In this document: positions 29,200 to 38,006 of the stretch, in pieces
Layout of the letters: every line of letters begins with the position of its first letter
Numbering within the stretch: the stretch's first letter is position 1
Assembly (NCBI GenBank): GCA_007858575.1
Contig: CP042279.1
Span: 3,970,501 to 4,034,500, forward strand
Length of the DNA: 64,000 bases
Reading direction: 5' to 3'
Source of the DNA: Streptomyces sp. WAC08241
GTDB lineage: Bacteria > Actinomycetota > Actinomycetes > Streptomycetales > Streptomycetaceae
Program-made: the position numbers and the translations under genes
The notes under the pieces: generated by a model
The model's database searches: none
What the model was told of the DNA's origin: nothing
The model's input: only the letters and a program-made list of their open reading frames with translations

Positions 29200-30378
29200 T
29201 CAGCGGAAGACGCCGGTGTGGCCGAGCGAGTAGCGGCCCGGCTGCGGGTAGACGGCGAGGCCGTGGGGGCCGTTGCCGACGGGGACGCGGGCGAGCTGCT
29301 TCCCGGTGCCGGTGTCGATCGCGTACACCTCGGAGTCGTAGCGCCCGGAGAGCCACAGGACCTTGCCGTCGGCGGAGACGCCGCCCATGTCGGGGGAGCC
29401 GCCGCCCGGGAGCCGCCACTTCTTCGTCAGCCGGTTCTTCCGGAAGTCGAAGACGGAGACCGTGCCCTCGCCCCGGTTGGAGACGTACATCTCGCGCGAG
29501 TCCCGGCCGACGTAGAGGCCGTGGCAGCCCTTGCCGGTGGGCAGCAGGGTGGGGTGGTGAACTTCTCGCCGTCGAGGACCCACATGCCGTGGGCCGTCAT
29601 GTCGGCGACGTAGAAGGTCCTGCCGTCCGGGGAGATCTTCACGTCCTGGGGCATGGCGCCCTCGAAGGGCAGCTTCTGCTGTCCGATCACCTCCATCCGC
29701 TCCGTGTCGACCTTGAGCAGCTCGCCGGAGAACTCGCAGGAGACGACGAAGTAGCGCCCGTCGGCGGAGAAGTCGGCGTGGTTGACGCCGTAGCAGTCGA
29801 CGGGGACGGACTTCTTCCGCTCCATGGTGTGCGGGTCGCGGAAGACGAGCTCGCGGTCGAGCGAGGCCATGACGATCGCGTACCTGCCGTCGGGCGTGAA
29901 GTAGAGGTTGTACGGGTCGTGGACCTCGACGGGCTTGCCCGCCTGCCGGTGGCCGGGTCGATGGGGGTGAGGGTGTGGCCCCGGTTGTTGTTGACCCACA
30001 GGGTCTTCAGGTCCCAGGACGGGACGACGTGCTGGGGCTGGTCGCCGACGGGGACGGTCGCGACGACCCGGTAGGTGGCGGGGTCGATGACCGAGACGGT
30101 GCCGGAGCCGGTGTTGGGGACGTAGATCCGGGAGGGAAGTCCTTCACCACCGGGGAGAGCATGCCGGGCCGGTCGGCGGCGTAGACGTCGTGCGGGTCGA
30201 GGAGCGGCGGCATCCCGGGCAGTCCGGCGGGGCGGTCGCCCTGGGTACGGCAGGGGCCGCGGCCTTCTTCACGGGGGCGGCGCCCTCTCCGGGCCGCCGC
30301 CGCAGCCGGCGAGGAGGATCCCGGCAGGACGGCGGCCGCACCCGCCCGGAGGGCTCGGCGGCGATCGGTCTGCTTCAC
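29200..30378 (-). CDS. Beta-propeller (YVTN/NHL-type repeat) lipoprotein
   Basis: About 392 residues from GTG 30376-30378, which gives VKQTDRRRALRAGAAAVLPG and the lipobox LLAGC (across a frameshift near 30320). The mature protein is a chain of propeller blades with repeats such as YVPNTGSGTVSVIDPATYRV, RYAIVMASLDRELVFRDPHT, RYFVVSCEFSGELLKVDTER, TFYVADMTAHGMWVLDGEKF and MYVSNRGEGTVSVFDFRKNR. This is the YncE/YVTN class often seen as extracytoplasmic scaffolds. No catalytic residues can be proposed. A TTG at 30388-30390 is an alternative start. More frameshifts near 30240, 30135, 29950 and 29555. Confidence 0.75.
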
Positions 30379-30697
30379 CCGGCCATTCAAAGGGAGATCG
30401 GCGCGCTTTGTAACGATTAGGCCGATTCAGGACGTTTACGGCCTTCGTCGGTCGTCCAGCATGCGGACGACCCCGGGAAACAATCAATGAACCGCATAGC
30501 CATTCACTGTTTACAAGGCAGGTGCCACACGTCACCAACGATTCACAGTTAAAGTGTCAGCGTTTGACCGTTTTCATCACGATAAGGACTTTTGGCGATG
30601 AGGGTACTCGTCTGCCATAGTCGATGACACGACCCCCATTGACCCGGGCCAGGTCGACACAGCGGCCGTGGATACACCCCCCGTCCACGGCGCATCA
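30379..30697. promoter_or_regulatory. AT-rich intergenic region upstream of the propeller lipoprotein
   Basis: About 320 bases with clearly more A and T than the rest of the window, especially 30390-30620, with words such as AACGATTAGGCC, AACAATCAATGAACC and CAGTTAAAGTGTC. The only reading frames are short; one 21-codon frame from 30486 contains a rare TTA. It presumably holds the promoter of the leftward lipoprotein gene. I cannot assign a specific operator. Confidence 0.5.
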
Positions 30698-30744
30698 CAC
30701 GGAAGCCCCCAGCACGCCCCACCACGGCGCACGGGGCTTCCGTG
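30698..30744 (-). terminator. Hairpin terminator after the HATPase gene
   Basis: Arms CACGGAAGCCCC (30698-30709) and GGGGCTTCCGTG (30733-30744) form a 12-bp perfect stem with a 23-base loop. It is 26 bases beyond the stop of the leftward ATPase gene. Confidence 0.7.
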
Positions 30745-30769
30745 CGTCCGGGGCGGACCGTCGAAGGGT

Positions 30770-31288
30770 TCAGACGCGGTCCGCGACCCGCATCTCGAAC
30801 CAGGTCGTCTTGCCGCGCGGCGCCAGGTCCACGCCCCAGCGGTCCGCCAGCTTGTCGACCAGGAAGAGCCCCCGGCCGCTCGTGTCCAGCTCGTGCACCG
30901 GCATCAGACAGGGCAGCCCGCGCGAGGGGTCGCGCACCTCGATCCGGATCCAGCCCCGGCGCCGCTGCAACCGCAGCGCGAAGGACCGGGCGCCGGTGTG
31001 CCGGACGGCGTTCCCCACCAGTTCCGAGACCAGGAGGACCGCGTGCTCGGCGATCTGCGGCCCCAGCGCCCACTGGCGCATCACGACGTGCTGCGTGAGC
31101 CTGCGGGCCAACCACGCGGACTCGGGACGGGACGGCAGCCGCACGTCGTCCTCGGCCGGATTGCCGTACAACTCCACTGCTTCGGCGGCCTGTTCGTCGT
31201 CCGCGGCCAATGACCACTGCCCTGCGGCGGCGCTCGCGCGCTGCCGTGGTTGTTCTCTGCCCTCCAGGCCCGCCATGCCCCCCATCAT
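30770..31288 (-). CDS. ATP-binding protein of the anti-sigma/HATPase_c_2 family
   Basis: An intact 172-residue protein. It has a 65-residue leader, then a GHKL ATPase fold of the RsbW-like type: the N box in LLVSELVGNAVRHTGARS, the G1 box in RIEVRDPSRGLP, and the G2 region TSGRGLFLVDKLADRWGV. No phosphoacceptor histidine or membrane helix is present. Streptomyces genomes encode many such stand-alone kinases, most of unknown target; some phosphorylate anti-anti-sigma factors. No sigma or anti-anti-sigma gene is adjacent here, so the partner is unknown. Confidence 0.88.
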   Translation of the reverse strand: MMGGMAGLEGREQPRQRASAAAGQWSLAADDEQAAEAVELYGNPAEDDVRLPSRPESAWLARRLTQHVVMRQWALGPQIAEHAVLLVSELVGNAVRHTGARSFALRLQRRRGWIRIEVRDPSRGLPCLMPVHELDTSGRGLFLVDKLADRWGVDLAPRGKTTWFEMRVADRV

Positions 31289-31422
31289 GGCCGCATCGGG
31301 GCAGGCCGCGGGGCCGTTCCACGGGAAACGGCCCCTACGGGCCCCGGAGAGGCGCCTTACGGGCTCCGGGCAGGTGCCTTACGGACACCTGGCCGACACC
31401 CGACGGCCCCCTTTCGGTCAGC

Positions 31423-32189
31423 TCAGCCGAATTTCGCCTTCCCGGGGCCCTCCTCGACGAAGCTGCGCATCCCGCGCTCGCGGTCCTCGGTGGCGAACAG
31501 GCCGGCGAACCAGGTGCGCTCGATGGCCAGACCGGTGTCGATGTCGGTCTCCAGGCCCTGGTCGATCGCCTCCTTGGCGGCCCGCAGGGCGACGGCCGGG
31601 CCCTGCGCCAGCTTCGCGGCCCACGCGTGCGCCTGCTCTGCACACCTCGGCGGCCGGGACGACCCGGTCGACCAGGCCGAGGGAGAGGGCCTCGTCCGCC
31701 TTCACCATCCGGCCGGTGAAGACGAGGTCCTTGGCCTTGGAGGGGCCGACGAGGCGGGAGAGGCGCTGGTGCCGCCCGCGCCCGGGATCAGGCCGAGCAG
31801 GATCTCGGGCTGGCCGAGCTTGGCGTTGTCGGCGGCGATCCGGAAGTCGGCGCAGAGCGCCAGCTCGCAGCCGCCGCCGAGGGCGTAGCCGGTGACGGCG
31901 GCGACGACCGGCTTGGGGATGCGGGCCACCGCGGTGAAGGCGTCCTGGAGGGCGCGCGAGCGCTTGACCATGGCCACGTGGTCCATGACCTGCATCTCCT
32001 TGATGTCCGCGCCGGCCGCGAACACCTTCTCGCCACCGTAGAGGACCACGGCCCGCACGTCGTCGCGGTCGGTCGCCTCCTGGGCGAGCTCGCGCAGCCG
32101 GTCCTGGGTGGCGACGTCCAGGGCGTTCATCGGGGGCGGTCGAGGCGGATCGTTCCGACGCCGTCGGCGACTTCGAGGTTCACAGTCAT
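31423..32189 (-). CDS. Enoyl-CoA hydratase/isomerase (crotonase) family protein
   Basis: About 255 residues from ATG 32187-32189: MTVNLEVADGVGTIRLDRPP. The oxyanion-hole strands are FAAGADIKEM and GYALGGGCELALCADFRIAA, and the two catalytic glutamates typical of hydratases are present in GGGCELA and QPEILLGLIPG. The C-terminal part continues LSRLVGPSKAKDLVFTGRMV and ends EEGPGKAKFG. A full hydratase role in beta-oxidation is likely but the acyl chain is unknown. Frameshifts near 32135, 31770 and 31640. It lies downstream of the L,D-transpeptidase terminator, so it is probably transcribed separately. Confidence 0.88.
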
Positions 32190-32220
32190 GGGAGAAGGTT
32201 AGAACTCGTCAACGGAAGAG

Positions 32221-32251
32221 GGCCCGGTGCTGTTGCTCACAGCACCGGGCC
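32221..32251 (-). terminator. Hairpin terminator after L,D-transpeptidase 1
   Basis: Perfect 12-bp stem GGCCCGGTGCTG / CAGCACCGGGCC with the loop TTGCTCA, starting 22 bases past the TAG stop of the leftward transpeptidase gene. Confidence 0.85.
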
Positions 32252-32272
32252 CCGCCGAAAGCTCGGGAACGC

Positions 32273-33523
32273 CTAGGCGGTCCACTCCGACCACGGCATG
32301 TTCCAGCCGTTGAGGCCGTTCTCCGGCTTGATCTGCTTGTCCTTGGAGTTCTTCACGACGACCACGTCACCGATGATCGAGCTGTCGTAGAACCAGGCGG
32401 CCGGGGTCGAGCTGTCCCCGCGCCCCGCGCGTCCTGGAGGCCGACGCAGCCGTGGCTGACGTTCTCCGAGCCGAAGGTGCTCGCCGAGGCCCAGTAGTTG
32501 CCGTGCACGAAGGTGCCCGACTGGGACAGGCGCATCGCGTGCGGCACGTCCTTGATGTCGTACTCGCCGCCGAAGCCGACCGTGGCGCCGTTCATCCGCG
32601 TCACCTTGTACTTCTCGCTGATGACCATCTGACCGTTGTACGTGGTCGTGGACGGCGCGCCCGCGGTGATCGGCAGCGTCTTGACGATCTTCCCGTCGCG
32701 CTCGACCTTCATGGTCTTCGCGCTCGCGTCGACGGTGGAGACCTGGCGGCGGCCGATGGTGAAGGTGATGGTCTTCTTCTGCTTGCCGTAGACGCCGGGG
32801 CGGCCCTCGACGCCGTCCAGGTTGAGGTGGACCGTCACCTTGGTGCCGGCGGCCCAGTACTGCTCGGGCCGGAAGTCCAGGCGGTCGTTGCCGAACCAGT
32901 GGCCCTCGATCGGGACGGACGGCACGGCCGTCACCTTGATGGCCTTCGACGGCCTCGGGGTCGGTGATGCCCCGGGTGAAGTTGATGGAGACCGGCATGC
33001 CGACGCCGACGGTCGAGCCGTCCTCCGGCGTGTAGTGGCCGATGAAGGTGTTCTTCGGGACCAGGGTCGTGAAGGTGGTGTCCTTCGCCGACTCGCGGCC
33101 CGCGGCGTCCTTCGCGACGGCGTGGACCTTGTACTGGGTGCCTCCGGCCAGGTGGGCGGTCGGCTGCCAGCTCGTGCCGTCCGCCGCGATCCGGCCCTCG
33201 ACCGCGGTGCCCTTGGAGTCGGCGACCGTGACCGTGGTGAGCTTGCCCTGCTGGGCGGTCACCTTGAGGACGCCGCTGGTGGCGACCGAGTCGGCGCCGT
33301 CCTTCGGAAGGATCGTCACGACGGCCTGGGAGGCCGCGTTCTCCTGCTTGGCGCCGCCCTGGGCCTCGGGGCCCTTCGCGCCGTCGGCGGAACCCCCGCC
33401 GCCGCAGGCGGTGAGCACCAGGAGCAGCGCCCCCGCCGCCAGGGCCTGGAACCGGACGCCCCCGCGTCGCCGGCCCCGTCCCGTGGTCCCTACCGATGCC
33501 CCCGATATCGGCTGCCCGTTCAC
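32273..33523 (-). CDS. L,D-transpeptidase lipoprotein (copy 1)
   Basis: About 417 residues from GTG 33521-33523, after GAGGGGAGACGACC. A signal with the lipobox LLVLTAC anchors it outside the cell membrane. Two Ig-like domains follow (VVTILPKDGADSVATSG, TFTTLVPKNTFIGHYTPEDG) and then the YkuD catalytic domain: ITAGAPSTTTYNGQMVISEK, DVPHAMRLSQSGTFVHGNYW and the active-site cysteine in NVSHGCVGL. It forms 3-3 cross-links between diaminopimelate residues in peptidoglycan. Frameshifts near 32950 and 32425. A paralog lies immediately upstream, and the two share a 74-base identical stretch. Confidence 0.93.
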   Translation of the reverse strand: MNGQPISGASVGTTGRGRRRGGVRFQALAAGALLLVLTACGGGGSADGAKGPEAQGGAKQENAASQAVVTILPKDGADSVATSGVLKVTAQQGKLTTVTVADSKGTAVEGRIAADGTSWQPTAHLAGGTQYKVHAVAKDAAGRESAKDTTFTTLVPKNTFIGHYTPEDGSTVGVGMPVSINFTRGITDPEAVEGHQGDGRAVRPDRGPLVRQRPPGLPARAVLGRRHQGDGPPQPGRRRGPPRRLRQAEEDHHLHHRPPPGLHRRREREDHEGRARREDRQDAADHRGRAVHDHVQRSDGHQREVQGDADERRHGRLRRRVRHQGRAARDAPVPVGHLRARQLLGLGEHLRLGERQPRLRRPPGRAGRGDSSTPAAWFYDSSIIGDVVVVKNSKDKQIKPENGLNGWNMPWSEWTA

Positions 33524-33662
33524 TGTGGTCGTCTCCCCTCGCACGGCCCGGCACCGCCGCGGCCCCACCCCCGTGCGCATTCACTCGCGCACACGGCGCT
33601 AGATAATCACACCGCAGGACACGAAAGATCCTCGCGCATGTCACCGTTCCGTCCCGATCGAC

Positions 33663-33768
33663 GTGCGAGGACGACGGAAGCGACGGGGTGGCGGGGACGA
33701 CGGAAGCGACGGGGACAGACGGGAGCGACGGGGGGTGGCGGGGGACAGACGGGAGCGACGGGGGCGGG
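33663..33768. repeat. Imperfect tandem repeats between the two L,D-transpeptidase genes
   Basis: Four degenerate copies of a unit built on ACGACGGAAGCGACGGGG or ACGGGAGCGACGGGG, each followed by GTGGCGGG or GACAG spacers, fill this stretch up to the stop codon of copy 2. They occupy the spacer in front of copy 1 and could form its distal leader. Confidence 0.8.
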
Positions 33769-34984
33769 TCAGCGCAGCGCGGAGCCCGCCTTCCAGCTCT
33801 TCCAGTCCGTGTTCCAGCCGCCGAGCCCGTTGTCCGGGGCGACCTTCCGGTCCCGGGAGTTGACCACCTCCACCACGTCGCCGACCAGGGTCCGGTCGAA
33901 GAACCAGCCGGCGGGCGAGCGCTCGCTGCCGCCCTTCTCGTCCCGGAGCCCCACGCAGCCGTGGCTGACGTTGGCGGTGCCGAAGGTCTCGGACGGGGCC
34001 CAGTAGTTGCCGTGCAGGAAGGTCCCGGACTCGGTGAGCCGCATCGCGTGCGGCACGTCCTTGATGTCGTACTCGCCGCCGAAGCCGACCGTGGCGCCGT
34101 TCATCCGCGTCACGTCGTACAGCTCGGTGACGACCATCTTCCCGTTGTACGTGGTGGTCTTCGGCGCTCCCGCGGTGACCGGCAGGGTGGCCAGGACCTC
34201 GCCGTCCCTGCGGACCTCCATGGTGTGCGCGGCGGCGTCCACGACGGAGACCTGGGAGCGGCCGACGGTGAAGCCGACCCTCTTGCGCTGGATGCCGTAC
34301 ACGCCGGGCGCCCCTCGACGTCCCGCAGGCCGATGTCGACGGTGACCCGGGTGCCGGCGGCCCAGTACCGCTCGGGGCGGAAGTCGAGCCGCTCCTTGCC
34401 GAACCAGTGGCCGACGACCTCGACCGGCGGGTCGGAGGTGATCCGGACGGCGCGCTCGACCGCGGCCCGGTTCTCGACGGGACGGTTGAAGGAGAAGGAG
34501 ACGATCATGCCGGTGCCGACCGTGGAGCGGTTCTCCGGCGTGAAGTAGCCGATGAAGCGGGACTCGGGCACCACGGTGGTGAAGGCGGTGTGGCGGGCCG
34601 AGCGGCGCCCGTGCGCGTCGAGGGCGACGGCGTCCACGCTGTACTTGGCGGCCGGTGCGAGCCGGCCCGGGGCCAGCGGCCGCCAGCGCAGCCCGTCGGC
34701 GGAGACCTTCCCGGCGACCTCGGTCCGCCGGCCGTCCTCGATCCGGGCGACGGTCACCCGTTCGAGCCGTCCGCCGTCCACCTCCACCTCGACCGTCCGC
34801 CCGGTCGGGACTGCGCGGCTGCCGTCCTCCGGGACGACCCGGATGACGTCGCCGGGGCCCGTCCCTTGCCCGGCAGGGAGAGGTCGAAGCCCCCGCCGCC
34901 GTCCGTTCCGGTGCAGCCCGCGAGGCCCGCCACCAGTCCCACCACCGCGAGGGCGCGTCCCGCCCGCTTCCATAGGGATCTCAC
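33769..34984 (-). CDS. L,D-transpeptidase lipoprotein (copy 2)
   Basis: About 405 residues with the same layout as copy 1: signal with lipobox GLAGC, Ig-like domains (VIRVVPEDGSRAVPTGRTVE, FTTVVPESRFIGYFTPENRS) and the YkuD domain with VTAGAPKTTTYNGKMVVTEL, FLHGNYWAPSETFGTANVSH and the cysteine in SHGCVGL. Start choice: the GTG at 34982-34984 yields VRSLWKRAGRALAVVGLVAG, a normal lipoprotein signal; the ATG at 35030-35032 would add 16 residues in front. Frameshifts lie near 34860 and 34310. It is divergent from glgX. Confidence 0.92.
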
Positions 34985-35070
34985 GCCCGGCCCAACGACG
35001 GCCACCTCCAGGGAAACGTGCGTGCGGGTCATGTTGGGAGCACGGCCGTGCGGGAAGAACAGGAGGAGAA

Positions 35071-35118
35071 CCGCGCCCGGGGACCGGTGGCAGGGACGCC
35101 ACCGGTCCCCGGGCGCGG
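35071..35118. promoter_or_regulatory. Very stable 21-bp perfect hairpin in the glgX leader
   Basis: Arms 35071-35091 and 35098-35118 are fully complementary and enclose the loop AGGGAC. The arms contain CGGGGACCGGTGGC. The element ends 29 bases before the glgX GTG, just in front of its GGGAGG site, and lies between two divergent genes. It is therefore not the end of any neighbouring transcript that I can see. It could attenuate or shield glgX translation, or be a protein-binding palindrome. Confidence 0.85.
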
Positions 35119-35146
35119 GCCCGACGGAGCCGCGGGAGGCCGGACG

Positions 35147-37337
35147 GTGGCGAGCGCAGCCGAGCAGGAGGCGGTACAGCAGCGTGCCCTGGAGCGGGCG
35201 GGGCCGCCCGTGTGGCTGGGGCCCCGACGCCCCTCGGCGCCCGCTGCCGGGTCGGGCCCGGCGGGGTCGCGGGCACCAACTTCGCCCTGTGGGCGGGCGG
35301 GCGGAGGCCGTCGAGCTGTGCCTGTTCGACGAGGACGGGACGGAGGCGCGGCTGCCGCTGACCGAGCTGACCCACGAGATCTGGCACGGTTTCGTGCCCG
35401 GGATCGGCCCGGGGCAGCGGTACGGCTACCGGGTGCACGGCCGCTGGGACCCGTGGACGGGCGCCCGGTGGAACCCGGCGAAGCTGCTCCTCGACCCGTA
35501 CGCGCGGGCCGTCGACGGCGAGTTCTCCCTCCCGCCCGAGGTGTACGGGCACGTGCGGGACTGGCCGCAGCAGCACGTGGCCGACACCGTCCGCGACGAG
35601 CGGGACTCCGCCCCGCACGTCCCAAGGGGTCGTCGTCCACGACGACGACGACTGGTCCGACGACCGCAGGCCCAAGACGCCCTGGCAGGACTCGGTCATC
35701 TACGAGGTGCACGTCAAGGGCTTCACCAAGCTGCACCCGGGCATCCCCGAGCACCTGCGCGGCACGTACGCGGGGCTCGCGCACCCGGCGGCGGTCGACC
35801 ACCTCGTACGGCTCGGGGTGACGGCGGTGGAGCTGCTGCCGGTGCACCAGTTCGCGCACGAGGACCACCTGCTGCGGCGGGGCCTGCGCAACTACTGGGG
35901 GTACAACTCCGTCGGCTACTTCGCGCCGCACGCCGGCTACTCCTCCTCGGGGACGGCCGGGCAACAGGTCGGCGAGTTCAAGAAGATGGTGCGGCGCTGC
36001 ACGCGGCCGGGATCGAGGTCATCCTCGACGTGGTCTACAACCACACGGCGGAGGCGGGCGAGCTGGGCCCGACCCTCTCCCTGAAGGGCATCGACAACCG
36101 GGGCTACTACCGGCTCCAGTCCGACGCCCGCCGGTACGCCGACTACACGGGCTGCGGCAACACCCTGCACGTGGTGCAGCCGCAGGTGCTGCGGCTCATC
36201 ACCGACAGCCTGCGCTACTGGGTGACCGAGATGGGGTGGACGGCTTCCGCTTCGACCTGGCGGCGGCCCTCGCCCGCTCCTTCCACGACGTCGACATGCT
36301 CTCCCCTTCCTCGCCGTCATCGCCCAGGACCCGGTCCTGCGCCGGGTGAAGCTGATCGCGGAGCCCTGGGACGTGGGCAACGGCGGCTACCAGGTGGGGC
36401 CTTCCCGCCGCTGTGGACCGAGTGGAACGACCGCTACCGGGACGCGGTGCGGGACTTCTGGCGCGGGGCGCTGCCGGACGTGCGGGACCTCGGCTACCGG
36501 CTGTCCGGCTCCAGCGACCTGTACGCCTGGGGCGGGCGCCGGCCGTACGCCTCGGTCAACTTCGTCACCGCCCACGACGGCTTCACGCTGCGGGACCTCG
36601 TCACGTACGAGCGGAAGCACAACGAGGCCAACGGCGAGGGGAACCGGGACGGCACCCACGACAACCGCTCCTGGAACTGCGGGGCGGAGGGCGAGACCGA
36701 CGACCCGGAGACCGGGCGCTGCGGCTGCGCCAGCAGCGCAACCTGCTCACCACCCTGCTCCTGTCGACCGGGGTGCCGATGCTGGTCTCCGGCGACGAGA
36801 TGGGCCGCACCCAGGGCGGCAACAACAACGCGTACTGCCAGGACAACGAGATCGGCTGGCTCGACTGGTCGCTGCCGGAGGACCCCGGCCGGGCCCAGCT
36901 CCTCGCCCTGTCCCGGCGGCTGCTCGCCCTGCGCCACCGGCATCCGGTGCTGCGCCGCCGGCCTTCTTCTCCGGCCGGCCGCAGCGGGCGGACGGGCTGC
37001 GGGACCTGGCCTGGTTCACGGCCGAGGGGCGGAGATGACGGAGGGCGACTGGTACGCGCGGACGGGGACGCTCGGCCTCTACCTGTCGGGCCGGGACATC
37101 CCGGGCCGGGACGCGCGGGGCGAGCGGATCACCGACGACAGCTTCCTCGCCGTCCTGCACTCCGGCCACCGCCCGCTGGACTTCCGGCTGCCGGGCCCGC
37201 CGTGGGCGGAGACGTACGAACTGGTCGTGGACACCGCCCGCGAGGACCAGTCCGGGCCGCCGGGCACGGTCCACCGGGGCGGCGAGGTGCTCCCGGTGGG
37301 GGCCCGGTCGGTGGTGCTGCTGCGGGTGTCCCGGTAG
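35147..37337 (+). CDS. glgX: Glycogen debranching enzyme GlgX
   Basis: GlgX hydrolyses alpha-1,6 branches of glycogen trimmed by phosphorylase. The GTG at 35147 is chosen because of GGGAGG at proper spacing; it starts VASAAEQEAVQQRALERAGP. CBM48-like domain: GARCRVGPGGVAGTNFALW. GH13 domain: YEVHVKGFTKLHPGIPEHLR, VTAVELLPVHQF, ILDVVYNHTAE, the nucleophile aspartate in GFRFDLAAAL, the acid in LIAEPWDVG and the stabiliser in NFVTAHDGFTLRD. The C-terminus ends ARSVVLLRVSR. About 730 residues with about ten frameshifts (for example near 35225, 35625, 36000, 36235, 36405 and 36715). Upstream lies the 21-bp hairpin; downstream the gene is convergent with a LuxR regulator. Confidence 0.94.
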
Positions 37338-37362
37338 GGGAACGCGAGGGGGATCCGGGCGC

Positions 37363-38006
37363 TCAGGAGCGGCCCAGGATCCCCCGGTCGTACCCGGCGG
37401 CGACGGCGGCCGCCCGGTCCTTCACGCCCAGCTTGCCGTAGATGTGGGTGAGGTGGGTCTTGACGGTGGCCTCGCTGATGAACAGCTCGGCGGCGATGGC
37501 GCGGTTGGCGGTGCCCCGGGCGACGAGGGTGAGGATCTCGGCCTCGCGCGCGGAGAGGGTGGTGTCGGCGGGCGGGGCGGCGGGGGCGCGAACGGCGGTG
37601 ACGAGCCGGGAGGCCACGGCCGGGGAGAGGACGGTGCGGCCTCGGCGGCGGCCCGCACGGCCGCGAACAGCTCTCGCGCGGGGCGTCCTTGAGGAGGTAG
37701 CCGGTGGCGCCGGCCTCGATCGCCGGGAGGGTGTCGGTGTCCGTGTCGTACGTGGTGAGGACGAGGACCCGGGCGCGGGCGCCGTGCCGGGCGAGCGCGG
37801 CGATGGCGTCGACGCCGCCGCCGCCCGGCATCCGCAGGTCCATGAGAACCACGTCGGGGTCGAGTTCCAGGGCGAGGGCGACGCCCCGGACGCCGTCGGG
37901 GCCTCGCCGAGGACGCAGAAGCCGGAGCCCTCGGCGGCGAACATGCCGCGCAGGCCGTCCCGTACGACGGGTGGTCGTCGACGATCAGCAGGGTGATGTC
38001 GGTCAT
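37363..38006 (-). CDS. LuxR-family (NarL-type) response regulator
   Basis: About 213 residues from ATG 38004-38006. The receiver domain has MTDITLLIVDDHP with the acidic pair, the phospho-acceptor in VVLMDLRMPGGGGVDAIAAL, and the conserved K of GYLLKDAPREL. The output domain is a LuxR-type HTH: LSAREAEILTLVARGTANRA and FISEATVKTHLTHIYGKLGV. Frameshifts near 37965, 37900, 37680 and 37640. The start overlaps the stop of the kinase gene (ATGA), so the two form a classical coupled pair. The ABC exporter genes upstream are the likely target operon. Confidence 0.93.

Noticed and set aside
30486..30551. 21-codon frame with a TTA codon in the AT-rich spacer
   Set aside because: No ribosome binding site and no recognisable product; length is within chance.
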